A DNA stretch of 36,156 nucleotides from positions 45,708,810 to 45,744,965 of the forward strand of contig CM055109.1 in assembly GCA_029204225.1 (NCBI GenBank), in the 5' to 3' direction. Position 1 is the first letter of the stretch; each line of letters begins with the position of its first letter. Position numbers and translations under genes: made by a program. This document shows, piece after piece, positions 19,038 to 30,185 of the stretch. Source of the DNA: Diphasiastrum complanatum (Eukaryota; Streptophyta; Lycopodiopsida; Lycopodiales; Lycopodiaceae). The notes below the pieces were generated by a model. The model saw only the letters and a program-made list of their open reading frames with translations. It was not told the origin of the DNA and did no database searches.

Positions 19038-20379
19038 CACCAGTTGGCAAGAAACCCATTGGTTGCAAATGGGTATACAGAACTAAGTACCATGCAGATG
19101 GAAGCATAGCAAAGCACAAAGCAAGATTGGTAATCAAAGGTTACGCACAAAATAAAGGCATTGACTATGAGGAGACCTTTGCGCCGGTTTGTAAGTGGAA
19201 TACTCTATGTCTACTTATTTCTTTAGCTTCACATTTTGGTTGGCCTTTGCATCAGATGGATGTGAAATCTGCTTTTCTAAATGGTGAGTTAGAAGAAGAA
19301 GTGTTCATGGATCAACCTGAAGGCTTTGTAACGAAAGGACATGAAAATAAAGTATGTTGCTTGAAGAAAGCGCTTTATGGTCTTTTATATGTCTTATGCT
19401 TTGATGGTATCGTTGCTTTGATTGCTCTTTATGTTGATGACTTGATTATTACGGGAAATAATCAAGAGATGATAGACATGATCAAGAAAGACCTCATGGA
19501 ACAATTTGAGATGACGGATCTCAGCCTGATGCATTACTGCCTTGGAGTAGAAGTGTGGCAAAAAGGACATGAAGTGGGTTTAACACAGGTGAAGTATGTC
19601 AAAGAGTTGCTGCACAGGTTTAGGTTGCAGGATTGCAAACCAGTAAACACTCCTATTGAACCAGGTAAAAAGCTTTCTAAGCTTGATGAATCACAGTCAT
19701 TTGATGCTACACTATATAGACAGTTAGTAGGGAGCTTGATTTACCTTACCACAACTAGACCAGATATATGCTATGTTGTTGGCATTGTAAGTCAGTTCAT
19801 GGCAGCACCTATGGAAACGTATTGGAAAGCAGCTAAACGTATTTTGCGTTATGTGAAAGGCACTTCAGAGTATGGCTTGATTTACACGAAGCATGATGGT
19901 TTACCTGAGTTGTGTGGCTATGTGGATGCGGACTGGGGAGGTGACTATGATGATCGTAAATCCACCTTAAGATATATATTCCAGTTTTGTGGTAATTGCT
20001 TTTCCTGGTCTAGTAAGAAGCAAAGTACAATTGCTCTTTCCACCACAGAAGTAGAGTATAAGGCAATGTGTAGTGCTGCACAAGAAGCTATATGGTTGAG
20101 ACAAATCTTGGAAGAATTGGCATGAAGCAGAAAAATCCCACGACTTTACATAGCGATAGTCAGAGTGGCATTCAGCTAGCAAAGAATCCAGTGTTCCATG
20201 CAAGAACTAAACACATTGAGATTCAATATCACTTCATACATGAGAGGCTGCTGAGTTGTGAAATTCATGTTGTTCATTGTAGCACAGAAGAACAACTAGC
20301 TGATATTTTCACTAAGCCACTTACTGGAGAAAAGTTTGATAAGTTTAGATCAAAGCTTTCTGTACTTAAAGTTTGTTGA
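19038..20379 (+). pseudogene. Copia E reverse transcriptase-RNase H
   Basis: The frame gives GCKWVYRTKYHADGSIAKHK, KGYAQNKGIDYEETFAPV, HQMDVKSAFLNGELEEEVF (motif A), LYVDDLIITGNN (catalytic YVDD), DCKPVNTPIEPG, LYRQLVGSLIYLTTTRPDI, RNase H DADWGG, TTEVEY and, after a one-base shift near 20122, HSDSQSGIQLA and LADIFTKPLTG before the TGA near 20380. Close to 19384 the chain passes directly from KKALYGL to LYVLCFDG. The conserved KQAPRAW block and some 35-40 residues before YVDD are absent, an in-frame deletion that must inactivate the polymerase. Confidence 0.92.
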
Positions 20380-20432
20380 CTTTAAAGCTATGTATATAAC
20401 TGTATAAAAAGTGACTCTACTTTAAGGGAGAG

Positions 20433-20697
20433 AGTTAGAATCACTGTGTTACTGTACTGTGGGTCCTATCAGTGGATAAGGATCAGTTGGCCTCGCCACG
20501 AGGCAAGTCAACGGGACACGCGTCCCGCCAATGGCAACCTGGGTCATGCATGGGTTGCCTGAGTGAACAACTATATGTACAATGTAATTTCATTTTGAAA
20601 AATACAGTTGCTATGTGAGCTTGCTGAGGAGACTGATTTTTTGTCTGTGTTACTGTGTAGCATGATCTGTGTTCCTGTGCAAAGCAAATTCTAAGTG
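20433..20697 (+). repeat. 3' LTR of Copia E
   Basis: The LTR starts AGTTAGAATCAC (the family has TGTTAGAAT) right after the purine tract and ends near ATTCTAAG at 20688-20695. Its two ends are inverted (TTAGAAT/ATTCTAA). It contains a small hairpin CCTCG-CCA-CGAGG near 20494. Length about 265 bases; the right end is uncertain by a few bases. Confidence 0.65.
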
Positions 20698-20887
20698 TTT
20701 GATGTGACTAAGGTACATTCATTTTCATGGAAAGTAGTGCAGGCAGATGTATAAAGAAGTTAAAAAATGATATTTTAATTAATTTATTGTTATTTTTCTC
20801 TCTCCGACATGGCATTTCTTATAGGGCCCTGTTTAGTCCCATATTTTATGTAACGCCAGAGATAGTACAACCTAAAGGATTGTTATA

Positions 20888-21377
20888 AGTCAGGAAAAGT
20901 ACCTAACCAGTGTACTCCACAAGTATGGCATGGAAGACTGCAAATCGATAGACTCGCCCATGGATCCAAGATTCAAGCTTTCGGAAGACATGTTCCCAAA
21001 GACTGAAGTAGAATAGAAAGAAATGTGTAAATACCCCTATCAGTTGATAGTTGGATCGATGATGTATGCTGATCTGCACATGACCTGATCTAACATACAC
21101 AGTCAACACATTGTCGCAATGCATGAATCCAGACCTACTACATTGGAAAGCTCTTCAAAGAGCATTGAGATACATACAAGCCATGAAGCACTATGCTTTG
21201 TGCTATGATGGAAATACAAAGGAAGTTAAAATAGCAAAATTAAGTTACTATCATACCAACAGTGTGTTGGCTGATATTTTGACAAAGCCATTGTCAAGAG
21301 GAAAACATGCTACCTTAGTTAGTATGTTAAATTTTCATTTAGGTGCAGTAAGCTCAAGGGAGAGTGTTGGAGTTTAA
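20888..21377 (+). pseudogene. Copia F RT-RNase H fragment with internal deletion
   Basis: The first frame reads YLTSVLHKYGMEDCKSIDSP and YPYQLIVGSMMYADL. A shifted frame continues NPDLLHWKALQRALRYIQAM and HYALCYDGNT. Near 21231 the sequence jumps to KIAKLSYYHTNSVLADILTK, the RNase H C-terminus, so the part with the three catalytic acidic residues is gone. It ends in the polypurine tract before the LTR. The 5' side is truncated near 20888. Confidence 0.85.
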
Positions 21378-22015
21378 TCTTACTGCTACTCACCTGAATA
21401 CATCTTTTGAGTACTCATGTACAATGTATAAATCCACTCTCTTCAATAGTCTACAGAAATGAACTATTATTCGAGACAGTTTGCAGTTTTACACACAAAT
21501 TCAAAAAGTCTTCAAAATTACACAGTTATTCAAAGTAGAGCAAAGCACGACTTGACACTTGATAATATTCGACTTCGAGTCCCACGACTCACCATCGACA
21601 TCGACTTGACAAGTCAACCAGTCAACTCGACTCGACACTTTTGAAATTCGACACTTTCGATTGTCGAATGGTACCACTCAAAATGGAGCTCTTCCTCTGC
21701 TGAATCCAATGCAGACTACGACACCGTTATACTATTATGTAGTAACTGCCAGTCTCACGTCTGCATATTGCACAGTTTATACTAAATAGTAGCATTATCA
21801 TATAAACTCTACATCGTGCCTAAACCCTCTGATTAGCCATGATCTTTGTAAACTTGTATATATACAATAAATCAGAAGCCATCAAAATGGATGCATAAAC
21901 AAGAGTTCAAGTATGAACTCCATTGTATCAGATTTTCTAATTTCTCAAAATTGGAGATCTTGAGAGAGAGTGAGAGTAATTCAAGAAGATAGAGATATAA
22001 TTTGTATCCATAACA
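21365..22015 (+). repeat. 3' LTR of Copia F
   Basis: TGTTGGAGTTTAATC follows the purine tract CAAGGGAGAG. A TATA-like TGTATATATACAATAAA near 21855 may serve as promoter or polyadenylation signal. The end is placed at ATAACA near 22015 by the TG/CA rule only. The LTR holds a cluster of TTGAC/GTCAA motifs at 21552-21625. Confidence 0.5.
21552..21625. promoter_or_regulatory. Cluster of four W-box cores in LTR F
   Basis: TTGAC is at 21552-21556 and 21606-21610; the inverse GTCAA at 21613-21617 and 21621-21625. W-box cores are recognised by WRKY factors. TTGAC-AA-GTCAA forms an inverted pair. Function is inferred only. Confidence 0.4.
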
Positions 22016-24326
22016 AGCGTAGTAGGATCCCAGTGCTTAGCGCACCAATAGTGTGAACCATATTCGAACACAAGATTCACCCCTTCATGATTTGATCATT
22101 GTTATCATAATAGCTAATATACAAATTTCATGTTTTCTTTAATTGAATTAGCACTATCCAATGCTCTCTAAGTTGTTTTCTCTCTTTCTTTATTGATACT
22201 TGCCCCATCGACTAACGTTAAATATCTGATTCAAAGAGCGCATGATTGTTTCGCTCTCTTCATGGTTGTCTAAGACACCTACCCAAATATTCTACCAATA
22301 GAAGAACGATCCAATTAATAATCAAAATTCGATAGTTCAATTCGATCTTTTATAATTCATTGTTTTCTTTCTCTGGTGAGAACTCTTCGAATTCGAGAGT
22401 CTAGCACCCAAGAAGGTCGTTTATGAGCTCACCAACATCCACAAGGTTAGATAAGCTTATATTCACTAAATTTCTTAGGATTGTTTGTTTTAAAAGTGTG
22501 CTTATCATTGTTCCAACCAATTGTGGAGGCAATAAAAGGCCTTCATTAGTTTGACCATATGGTGTTTCAAAATCTTACTCCAATATCAATCATTTTTTTA
22601 AAAAGACCCCCAATTAGAGTTAGTCATACTGGAAACAATGATTGCTTTACTAAAACCTACTCTTTATTGACACTTTTTTTTTTTTCTAATGTGCAACCTA
22701 ACCTAACTTGTAAGGCCTTAAGAAAATTTTAATAATTATGTTCAACCCTCTATCGTTTGATGGACTTGCATGTCATGCTTGGAGTATTTTAACAGAAAAT
22801 AATTGCAAGTTGATAGGTCTAAATTTAATGGAAAATTTGCAAGTTAGTTCACGTACCCAAGGCACTAGGACATATGGTTCCATAAATGGATTATCAATCT
22901 TGCCACTACTTTTCCCTTAGAATCCTCGAATTCTCAAAATTCTAATTCACACAGGGGAAAAGGAATCCAAACTCCCAGAGGCAGTCTTCTTAAATAATTC
23001 TCAATTTTATTCTCACTTGCAATTAGTTATACTTCAGGATTTGAAGGTCCTCACTTTTGTTTCCATTGGTTGGAGAATCTCTAGCTCACTATTTTACCCT
23101 ATTGGCCATTGGAAATTCTTGGAGATTGGACTTTTGTCCTTCCTCCCTTCATACAAGATGACAACTTGTTTTATGTGGATATTACCATATTGGAATCTAC
23201 CTAGTTAAAGCTTCCACCCTTTGGTATCCAAGCCATAGCCTTTGCGTAGAATGAACATGTCGTGGGCTATTTGGAATAAAAGAAATACATCTTTTCTCAA
23301 AAAACATCTCAAACGTATGCATACCAAGTTCCTGGTGTTCAAGTTGATAATTGTACATTGCAACTCCAATTTAAACTCGGAATCTTTAAAATTACGTACA
23401 AGAAAGAACGTGCAAAGAATAAAATATATCTCGAAATAAAACAAAATAGGTAACTTTTTAAGGAAAATGTCAAATAAACATACACTAAAAATTTGTACAA
23501 ATTTGGCATACGCTCACAAAAGATATTCTTCTAAAACGGAATGTATCCAGATCATAAATAAATACAATAAATGATAATGTCCATAATATTAAAGTTATCT
23601 AAGAAAAGTAAAAGCATCACTTTGGTCAAAAATCATGCAGTTCTTCTTGATTCCCCAAGCATAGGTCGACCATGTTCCAAAATTCTCAAAATATATCATG
23701 GGGGGACCCAGCCATGAAAAATAAAAATACAACCACCACCATCAAGTAAAATGAAAGAGAGGAGGAATAGTGTAGTTTCACATTGCACTCTGACGCAAAA
23801 AGAACATGTGATTGTCTCAACTTCTCTTGCCAGTCCTAAAATACACAGAGTAAAGTGATTTGTTTTGAGTATAAGGGTTTAGCTAGCTTGATATGGTTCA
23901 TGGAACATTGTAGTGAATTTGTACTTAGCATGGATACAAAATGGCGTATCACAACATCCTAACAATGATGCATCCTTGATTAAAGGAATATAAGAGCAAT
24001 TTAGACAATGACAACAAATACAATCAATGTGTGCTCTTGTATTTTCCAGCAAAGCAATTACACTTGAAATGCATCCCTAGCAAATGAAAGATACTTAAGA
24101 GCATAAATATTCAAATACTTCAATAGATTCACATCATAGAATCCATGATAATTCAATTGTTTAAGATTTAGACTTTCAGCCATTAAAACTGTACAGCGTA
24201 CAACTATAAGAATTAGCTGATTCCCCAACTCTGTGTGTCCGTCTAAAATAAAATTGTAATCTGTTGCAGAAAGGGATATGGATAGACCAACTACTATGCA
24301 CAAATGCTTTGAGATAATTTAAAGAC
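22016..24326. other. No gene recognised; 3' flank of the kinase gene at the right
   Basis: The stretch is AT-rich, and its short open frames show no recognisable domain. The rightmost few hundred bases must include the 3' UTR of the choline/ethanolamine kinase gene (minus strand), but I could not fix a polyadenylation site. Confidence 0.5.
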
Positions 24327-27300
24327 TTAGACGGAGGATTTCTTCTCATGATATTGTTGGAATCTTTGCCTTGCATAATCCTCAAAATCAAAGTCTATTT
24401 CTGAGAAGCTTGCCTGCACACAAGATTCACTTGACTCTGTCAATTTACTTGATTAACAGGTATCCTACAAAAAGTTCTTTTCGTTGATCATTTAAGGAAG
24501 TGACCCTAACCACAAACTTGCAGTTGGTACTGGCAAACTTTGCAGTATTGTTACAAAACCATTGAGTTTATGTCATGGTTGACATATGTGACTTTTACTG
24601 CCAGCAGTATGACTATTTGTGCATGGACAGCCGAATCAGACTCAAAAACTTAACATTTTGGAACATTGCAGCAAATGTCATTACAAAACCAGGAGCATTC
24701 AGCTTATTTGTGCATGTGGTAATGAAAGTGCTCACCGAAATAATTCCCCATAAACCCCAATGGAGATGGCTTGCTAAAGAATAAGCATCAGTCTCTCTCA
24801 CTAGAGTTTCCACTTGAAACTGGCTGACAGATTCTCCTGTATAAAATCCATGCAGTTCAATCACTTTCAAATGTCTAGGGCTTCTATTACATTCAGATCA
24901 TTTGCACGCTCTGTCAGTTGGATTTGAAAGTTCCAGGGGCCAATAACTAAAAAGCTTTGAATCCCCATAACTTTGATCCACAATCTCCGTACTAAATGAT
25001 TGATCATCTTTTCCAAGAGTCAAACTAATGAAAATGATAATTGTACTACTCTAGTTGTAATTTGAGACAACTGAAATCTTAATTTCAGTGAGTCTAAGAT
25101 AGACATTAAACTAGCATAGCTCATACCTGAGGACTGAAGATACGCTTCAATGAATCTGCATTGTTCCTCAAAATCTGTCACAGCATTTTCAGAAACTTTT
25201 GAGATTGCAAGGCTTTTTAATATTTAATTCACAATTTTCCTACCTACACATTAAAAGTAGCCGCATATATATGCTTACACGACAAATATGAATTGGTAGC
25301 ACAAAACTGACCTGGGTACTTAGATTGGTCTAATAAATGAGGTGTTTCTGAATGGTAATTGGCTGTCATCTCACAAAAGTGATTGGCAATGTCAAAAGCG
25401 ATAGGGTTATAGGTTGCATACTCATAGTCCTGGAAAAAGCTTCTAGTTGTTAGACACCGAGGCATTTCAGACTAACAAGGATCATGCTCACATGCCTCAT
25501 GCACACAAAGAACCCTTCAAGCATTGAATGACTAACGACAAAAAGAATGATTTTCAATAAGAGTCTAATCAAACTTCATATGAACGGCCCCCAAAGTAAA
25601 AACTAGCATGTGCTAAGAATCTATACATGTAGCACAATACACTGAATTCTATGCTCAGAAGTCACACAACAATATTCAACATTTCAAGCCTTTGCAATAT
25701 GTCATCACCTTAAAACTAAACCTTAGTCAGTTGTAAAAACCAGCTCGCACCCATTCAGTTTCTAGAATCAGCATACTTCAGCATCTGCTACTTACCGAGG
25801 AGATAGACAAATATAACAACAAAATAAAAACTTCACCAAGAAAACCATCTCTTTGAAGCAGGAATATGGGTTACTTTCCTAACAACTACATGGAACTGCT
25901 CTTCAGAGAATCAGAACACATCCAATTCTTAACCTGAATGATAATTCAGAACAAAAGTTAGAAAGACTCACTATCAGCGTTATCGAACCATCATCTTCAT
26001 TCATCATAATATTTCCATACTGCAAATCATTATGGCAGAAACCAAGAACTTGATCAGACTTTGATAGCTTGCGTTCTAATTCAGAGATCTCATGACCCAA
26101 ATTGTTCAACTGGAACTCCTCATTATGCTCTCGTCTTCCCACTTCCAAAGCTTTGGCCAGCCAGTCTCTGGGGAATCAGATACACAGATGTTACTAGCAA
26201 AAACTCCAAAATGCAGAAACTATATCTTGTAGTGAAATAATAATCTATTTTTTAATGTAGCATGTAAGTAGAAAAAAATACAAATTTTTCTACATAGAAT
26301 GAAGTTTTAGAGAAAAACTGAGTCATTTTGTGATTGAGATGATGATGAGGCTGAATCATCCACTTGATTGATATTTTTTTAAACGAGTGCTGCCATCTTC
26401 TACTTACGGCAATCCACAAGGTAACATAAAGCTATGAACTTGTCTGAAAGCCAATTTACAAATAGAATAAAATGATATGCCAAAACGTCCCCAGTATCTC
26501 AGCTCTGTTAAAACACATAGGAAGCAATAGAAAGCTTTCACCATAAACTGCAATATTGGAAAGACTGAGTCAGTTACGAGAACAAAGCGACAAGGCTAAA
26601 TCATCCAGTTGACTGGTGTCTTGTGGGTGTTGCCATCTTCTTGTGGCAATCAACAAGGCAACATGAAGTTTATAAACTGTTAAGATTTGTTGAATAAGCA
26701 TTTAATGGTACAGTGAGAAGTCCGAGATATATCTTGAATGAAACCATTTTTTGTACCTTAAGCGCTGCCAAATCTTGGGTTCCTGTGGCCCAGGCATGGA
26801 AAGCTGGTGAAATTCTCTGAGTTTGACCGCAATAGACACAGATATCTCAGGATCACGTAAATCTGCCGCTGAAAGGGTCTGCAGAATTCCGACAGGCCAA
26901 AACGACACAATTATGTTCTTAAATACAACGGCCTTTGCTACAAGAAGGCAAAATGGCTATCAATTTACAAGCGTAGTTGAAATTCTAGAACTGCAGACCT
27001 TCTGCTTAGCAACAAATTCAAAGATGTTTTCAAGAAATTTCTAGATCTAGGAAGCTACTGCTTAGGACTAGATTTTATAATGAAGAACCTATAATGGAGA
27101 ACAAACGAACTTTTGTAAATCGTTTCCGGCAAACTAAAGCATAGCCTCACTGAAAACAGAGCTAGAAATAAGGCCTCTCTTCACACCAAAAAGCTATGCT
27201 CCAAAGACAAATCAAATTAATAACTTTAAAAAGGTCTAAGATGGCAGAAAAGGTTGAGGTGCTCAGATGTCATAAAGCACATAGAGTTTATTATGATATC

Positions 27301-27808
27301 AGCCTTACTTCCAACTTCTACTTAATGTACAGTTTTCTCCCCTACCAATACAAAATGGCTAGCAGTTTTAAGTGTAGAGAAGAATACCTACCCTGGCCTT
27401 CAGAAATTCTTCAACACGTCCGTTAGGGAACCTTGCGAGCAACAGTGGACCCTGTCGATGCTTCGACATCAGCTCAAATGTAAGGATTTCGTCTTCTCTT
27501 TTGAATAAAAAGTCATTATTTTCACCATAGATACGAACTAAGACCTTCCGAGGTCTTTTACCTTGCCCCCTTTTCCAGAGACACTCGTACACCTGGTTAG
27601 TCATCGCTCCCTTCATCCTGGTGATGGTGAGATCTTGACCGTCAGGAATATCTGGCCACCTTCCAGCCAGCCTGTGGAGAACCCCATATGCCTCTCTGGG
27701 TATCTGATGGTTAGATATCTCTACTGCCTTGTTTCCTGCTTTCACTGTGCTCGGGAGATCAGAGTTGTCACACTGCATGGACACCATTAAGCTGTTTGCA
27801 ACAGCCAT
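24327..27808 (-). CDS. CEK: Choline/ethanolamine kinase, seven coding exons
   Basis: The enzyme phosphorylates choline or ethanolamine with ATP, the first step of the cytosolic CDP-choline/CDP-ethanolamine (Kennedy) pathway. Coding exons: 27392-27808, 26757-26878, 25972-26167, 25312-25429, 25127-25174, 24736-24836, 24327-24413. All six introns are GT-AG, and phases match throughout, giving 362 residues, the usual length for plant members. Motifs: GAMTN (67-71), KVLVRIYG (88-95), [24 protein letters not shown], the catalytic loop [11 protein letters not shown] (His225, Asp227, Asn232), the metal-binding DYEYA (246-250), FDIANHFCE and [14 protein letters not shown]. The ATG at 27806-27808 is the first in a frame with a stop upstream, but an upstream intron could move it. 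The frame is intact, unlike everything around it. Choline versus ethanolamine preference cannot be told. Confidence 0.95.
26345..26680. repeat. Two ~95-bp direct repeats in intron 2 of the kinase gene
   Basis: Copies at about 26345-26440 and 26585-26680 share GCTnAATCATCCA, TGCCATCTTCT and GGCAATCnACAAGGnAACAT. They are 240 bases apart and have diverged by substitutions and small indels. Confidence 0.7.
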
Positions 27809-28785
27809 ATGAGTACTGTTCACGAAAGAATTGTACTAACTTTTTAGTGTATCTACATTTTACCAGTGAGAAATGTTTTCACGATTGCACTATAGCACAA
27901 CTGTTTTTACTTCTTAACTCAGCATGTAGTATATGTGTAAGTTTCCAGCTTTCCATTTGCCATACAGAAATGGCTTTATTGAAATTTAATATTGAATTTT
28001 TTTAAAACGAGAACTTGATTGCAAATATTGACAAAATGATCATACTCTCACGACAAGAAATAGAACAAATTTTATCATAAAGCGGCCTCAGCGGAAGTAT
28101 GCAGATTTTCAAACCTCATTACATCTCGATAATAAAAGTCAATGAAAAACATACTGAACCTTATGTAAAATTATTGAAGCAATCGTTCCTGGTAGACACC
28201 TTACTTGTTACTTTCCGAGGAACATGGGCGGTAGATCTATCTCAGATCACATAAAAGATAATTGTCACAATGAAAATGATATTATCCTGTAGAGTAGCAT
28301 AACAGAATGTACAATTTCCTGAAAACTAACTAGGATACGCAAATGAGTGGAACATTCAAGAAGACAAAAAACAGCATTTCTGAGAACTTGACACCAACTT
28401 GAAAGAAGCAAACAAATCCGACACACAAAAACCTAAACAAGAACATTAAATGTGAGTCTGTGCCTAATTACGACGAGATGATACAGACGAAATGAACAAC
28501 ATGCTCAAAAGCGATTATTCACATCTGTCGGTGAAATACATGAAATGGAATACTCACACACGCTTTTCACTTCCGCACAGCGGCTTCAGAGTTGTTTGAG
28601 ACGTTTCAATTCAACCGTACCGCCAGGAAAGAAACCGGTCTCAAATAAACCATAAATCAGAACCTGATCCTCAAAATGAGCGAAAAAACCATCCACAGAA
28701 AGCGCGAATTCTTCCGCAACAGGCAAAACAAGGCAAATGATCGAAAAGCCAACCTAGATCCAACAAAATCAATCAAAGCACGTCA

Positions 28786-28960
28786 GAAACACGATGAAGA
28801 AGACGATGGAATGCTTCGTTTTTATTCTCGTCTGCTGCTGCTGCCATAAAATAATGGAAGGGAGAAACCGAAGGGAGATGGAAAATCTAAGGACAAAAGG
28901 TGGGATTCAGCATCAACGGCAAGCAATTTCCAGGAATCTGAAGCCGGGACACGTGTCAGA
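28786..28960 (-). promoter_or_regulatory. Candidate promoter/leader of the kinase gene
   Basis: About 1 kb upstream of the ATG, the base composition becomes less AT-rich. GACACGTGTC (28948-28957) is a perfect palindrome containing a G-box and an ABRE-like ACACGTGTC. Toward the gene follow a CAGCAGCAGCAG run and pyrimidine-rich sequence typical of a leader. A leader intron from about 28750 to just upstream of the coding exon is possible (AG/GTTGGC near 28752) but unproven. Confidence 0.35.
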
Positions 28961-29124
28961 CATCGGACGCTCCATGTTGCTCCTCGCTGGCTCGGTCTAT
29001 TCAAGGCCAGGCCATCATCCCAGCGTCTCCCTTAATTAAAGGCTTGTGCCTACGTGTAGGATAAGTCCCTAATCCAAGGACTTTTTTTGAATTTTTGCAT
29101 CCCATAAAACGCCGAAAATTAAGT

Positions 29125-29445
29125 TCAAACCATAATGAAAAGATGGTGAAATTACTTTAAATTAGGATGAACCATAATGTAATAGTCATAAAATCATCTA
29201 TTTTCTCCGTCAACTTTCTTGCAGATTGGTGGAAGCTGTCCAGCGCCCTACCATCAGTCATAAAATTGAGTTGAGCCATAATGAAAAACGGTTGTAAATT
29301 TAGGCTAAACCAGGTCGAACCATAATGCATCGGTTGTCAATTTAGGCTAAACTAATGAAACAGCTGTACAATAAGTTTAGGCTAAACCATAATGAGACGG
29401 TCATGAAATTACATTAAATTAGTTGAACCATAATGAACCAGTCGT
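29125..29445. repeat. Degenerate ~41-45-bp minisatellite (ACCATAATGA unit)
   Basis: The core CCATAATG recurs near 29130, 29172, 29276, 29321, 29386 and 29427, and a further degenerate copy lies near 29352. Units also share CGGT(C/T)nTGAAATT and AAATTTAGGCTAAACC. Spacing is 41 to 45 bases for adjacent copies, with one unrelated insertion at about 29195-29265. Confidence 0.8.
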
Positions 29446-29499
29446 GAAATTCTACTCTAAGTTATGCCCTTGCATCGACTTTTACTTAAAACGTCTAAA

Positions 29500-29534
29500 A
29501 GGCTCCTACCCCGCTGCTTGGGGTCAAGAGCCTA
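29500..29534. repeat. Imperfect hairpin
   Basis: AGGCTC-CTA-CCCC is followed by a 7-base loop and then GGGG-TCAA-GAGCCT, giving a stem of 6 and 4 pairs with an internal bulge. No terminator or RNA gene context is evident. Confidence 0.45.
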
Positions 29535-29609
29535 AAAAAGTGTAGAACTCCACATGCGCTTTCAATTGACATAAAAATCATAGGAAACAAAATTTGTTGA
29601 CTCTTGCTT

Positions 29610-30185
29610 GGACACATGTCACATGTGATTTGATATAGAGCCTCTGGACTTTTTGGGCTTATTGACCTTTATGTTCGAGATCCCATGAACTCTTTTGTGT
29701 AAACACAAAAAAAGGACATAAAACCCTTCGAAAAGAGTAAAAATTGACGGTAGAGCTCTTAGAACACATAAACATCATATACAACTTCTTGGTGGATCTT
29801 TTTGAAAAGATGTCATCTCTAGATTGGTTTATGTTGAGAGCCCATGGACTTTATTATTGCCACAATGTCCTTGAATGCATCAAGGCTCATGATCTTTTTA
29901 TGTAAACACGAAAGTTTGACAATCATGCCATGTGGTGCCAAAGAAATTCAATTACAAATTTTATATAAGAAACTCCACGATCTAAATAGTGCAAGGAGCC
30001 TTGCCCAAGGGAGGAGTGTATGTCTAAATTATGGGGAAAAATTGTAGGCAAAAATATTTGAGGACCATTTTTTGGACATGTGTCATTTATGGATTGGTTT
30101 ACCCGTGGTTTATAAGGGCATGATTCCTTAATGCTCCAAGGCCCATGGGTTTGCGTGTAAACAAAAAAAGAGGACAATTATGCTA
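29610..30185. repeat. Three diverged copies of an unidentified ~200-255-bp repeat
   Basis: Shared landmarks in order are GACA(C/T)(A/G)TGTCA, GATTGGTTTA (copies 2 and 3), GCCCATGG/CCCATGAA and TGTAAACAC with AAAAA and GGACA or TGACA. TGTAAAC occurs at 29698, 29901 and 30156, so the spacing is 203 and 255 bases. No coding sequence or LTR features were seen. Confidence 0.6.

Larger units (their letters stand above)
19038..20697 (+). mobile_element. Copia LTR retrotransposon E (5'-truncated)
   Basis: The element starts abruptly inside RT at about 19038, abutting Gypsy D, and runs through RNase H to a polypurine tract (AAGGGAGAG, about 20424-20432) and a 3' LTR. Gag, protease, integrase and the 5' LTR are absent. 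Confidence 0.9.

Noticed and set aside
22738-24303. Several 60-80-codon frames on both strands between Copia F and the kinase gene
   Set aside because: No domain, no codon structure, no homologous exon pattern; consistent with chance in AT-rich DNA and 3' UTR.
27809-27823. Extension of the kinase N-terminus upstream to a GTG codon at 27823
   Set aside because: GTG is not a usual start in plant nuclear genes; an ATG follows five codons downstream and an in-frame stop lies just upstream.
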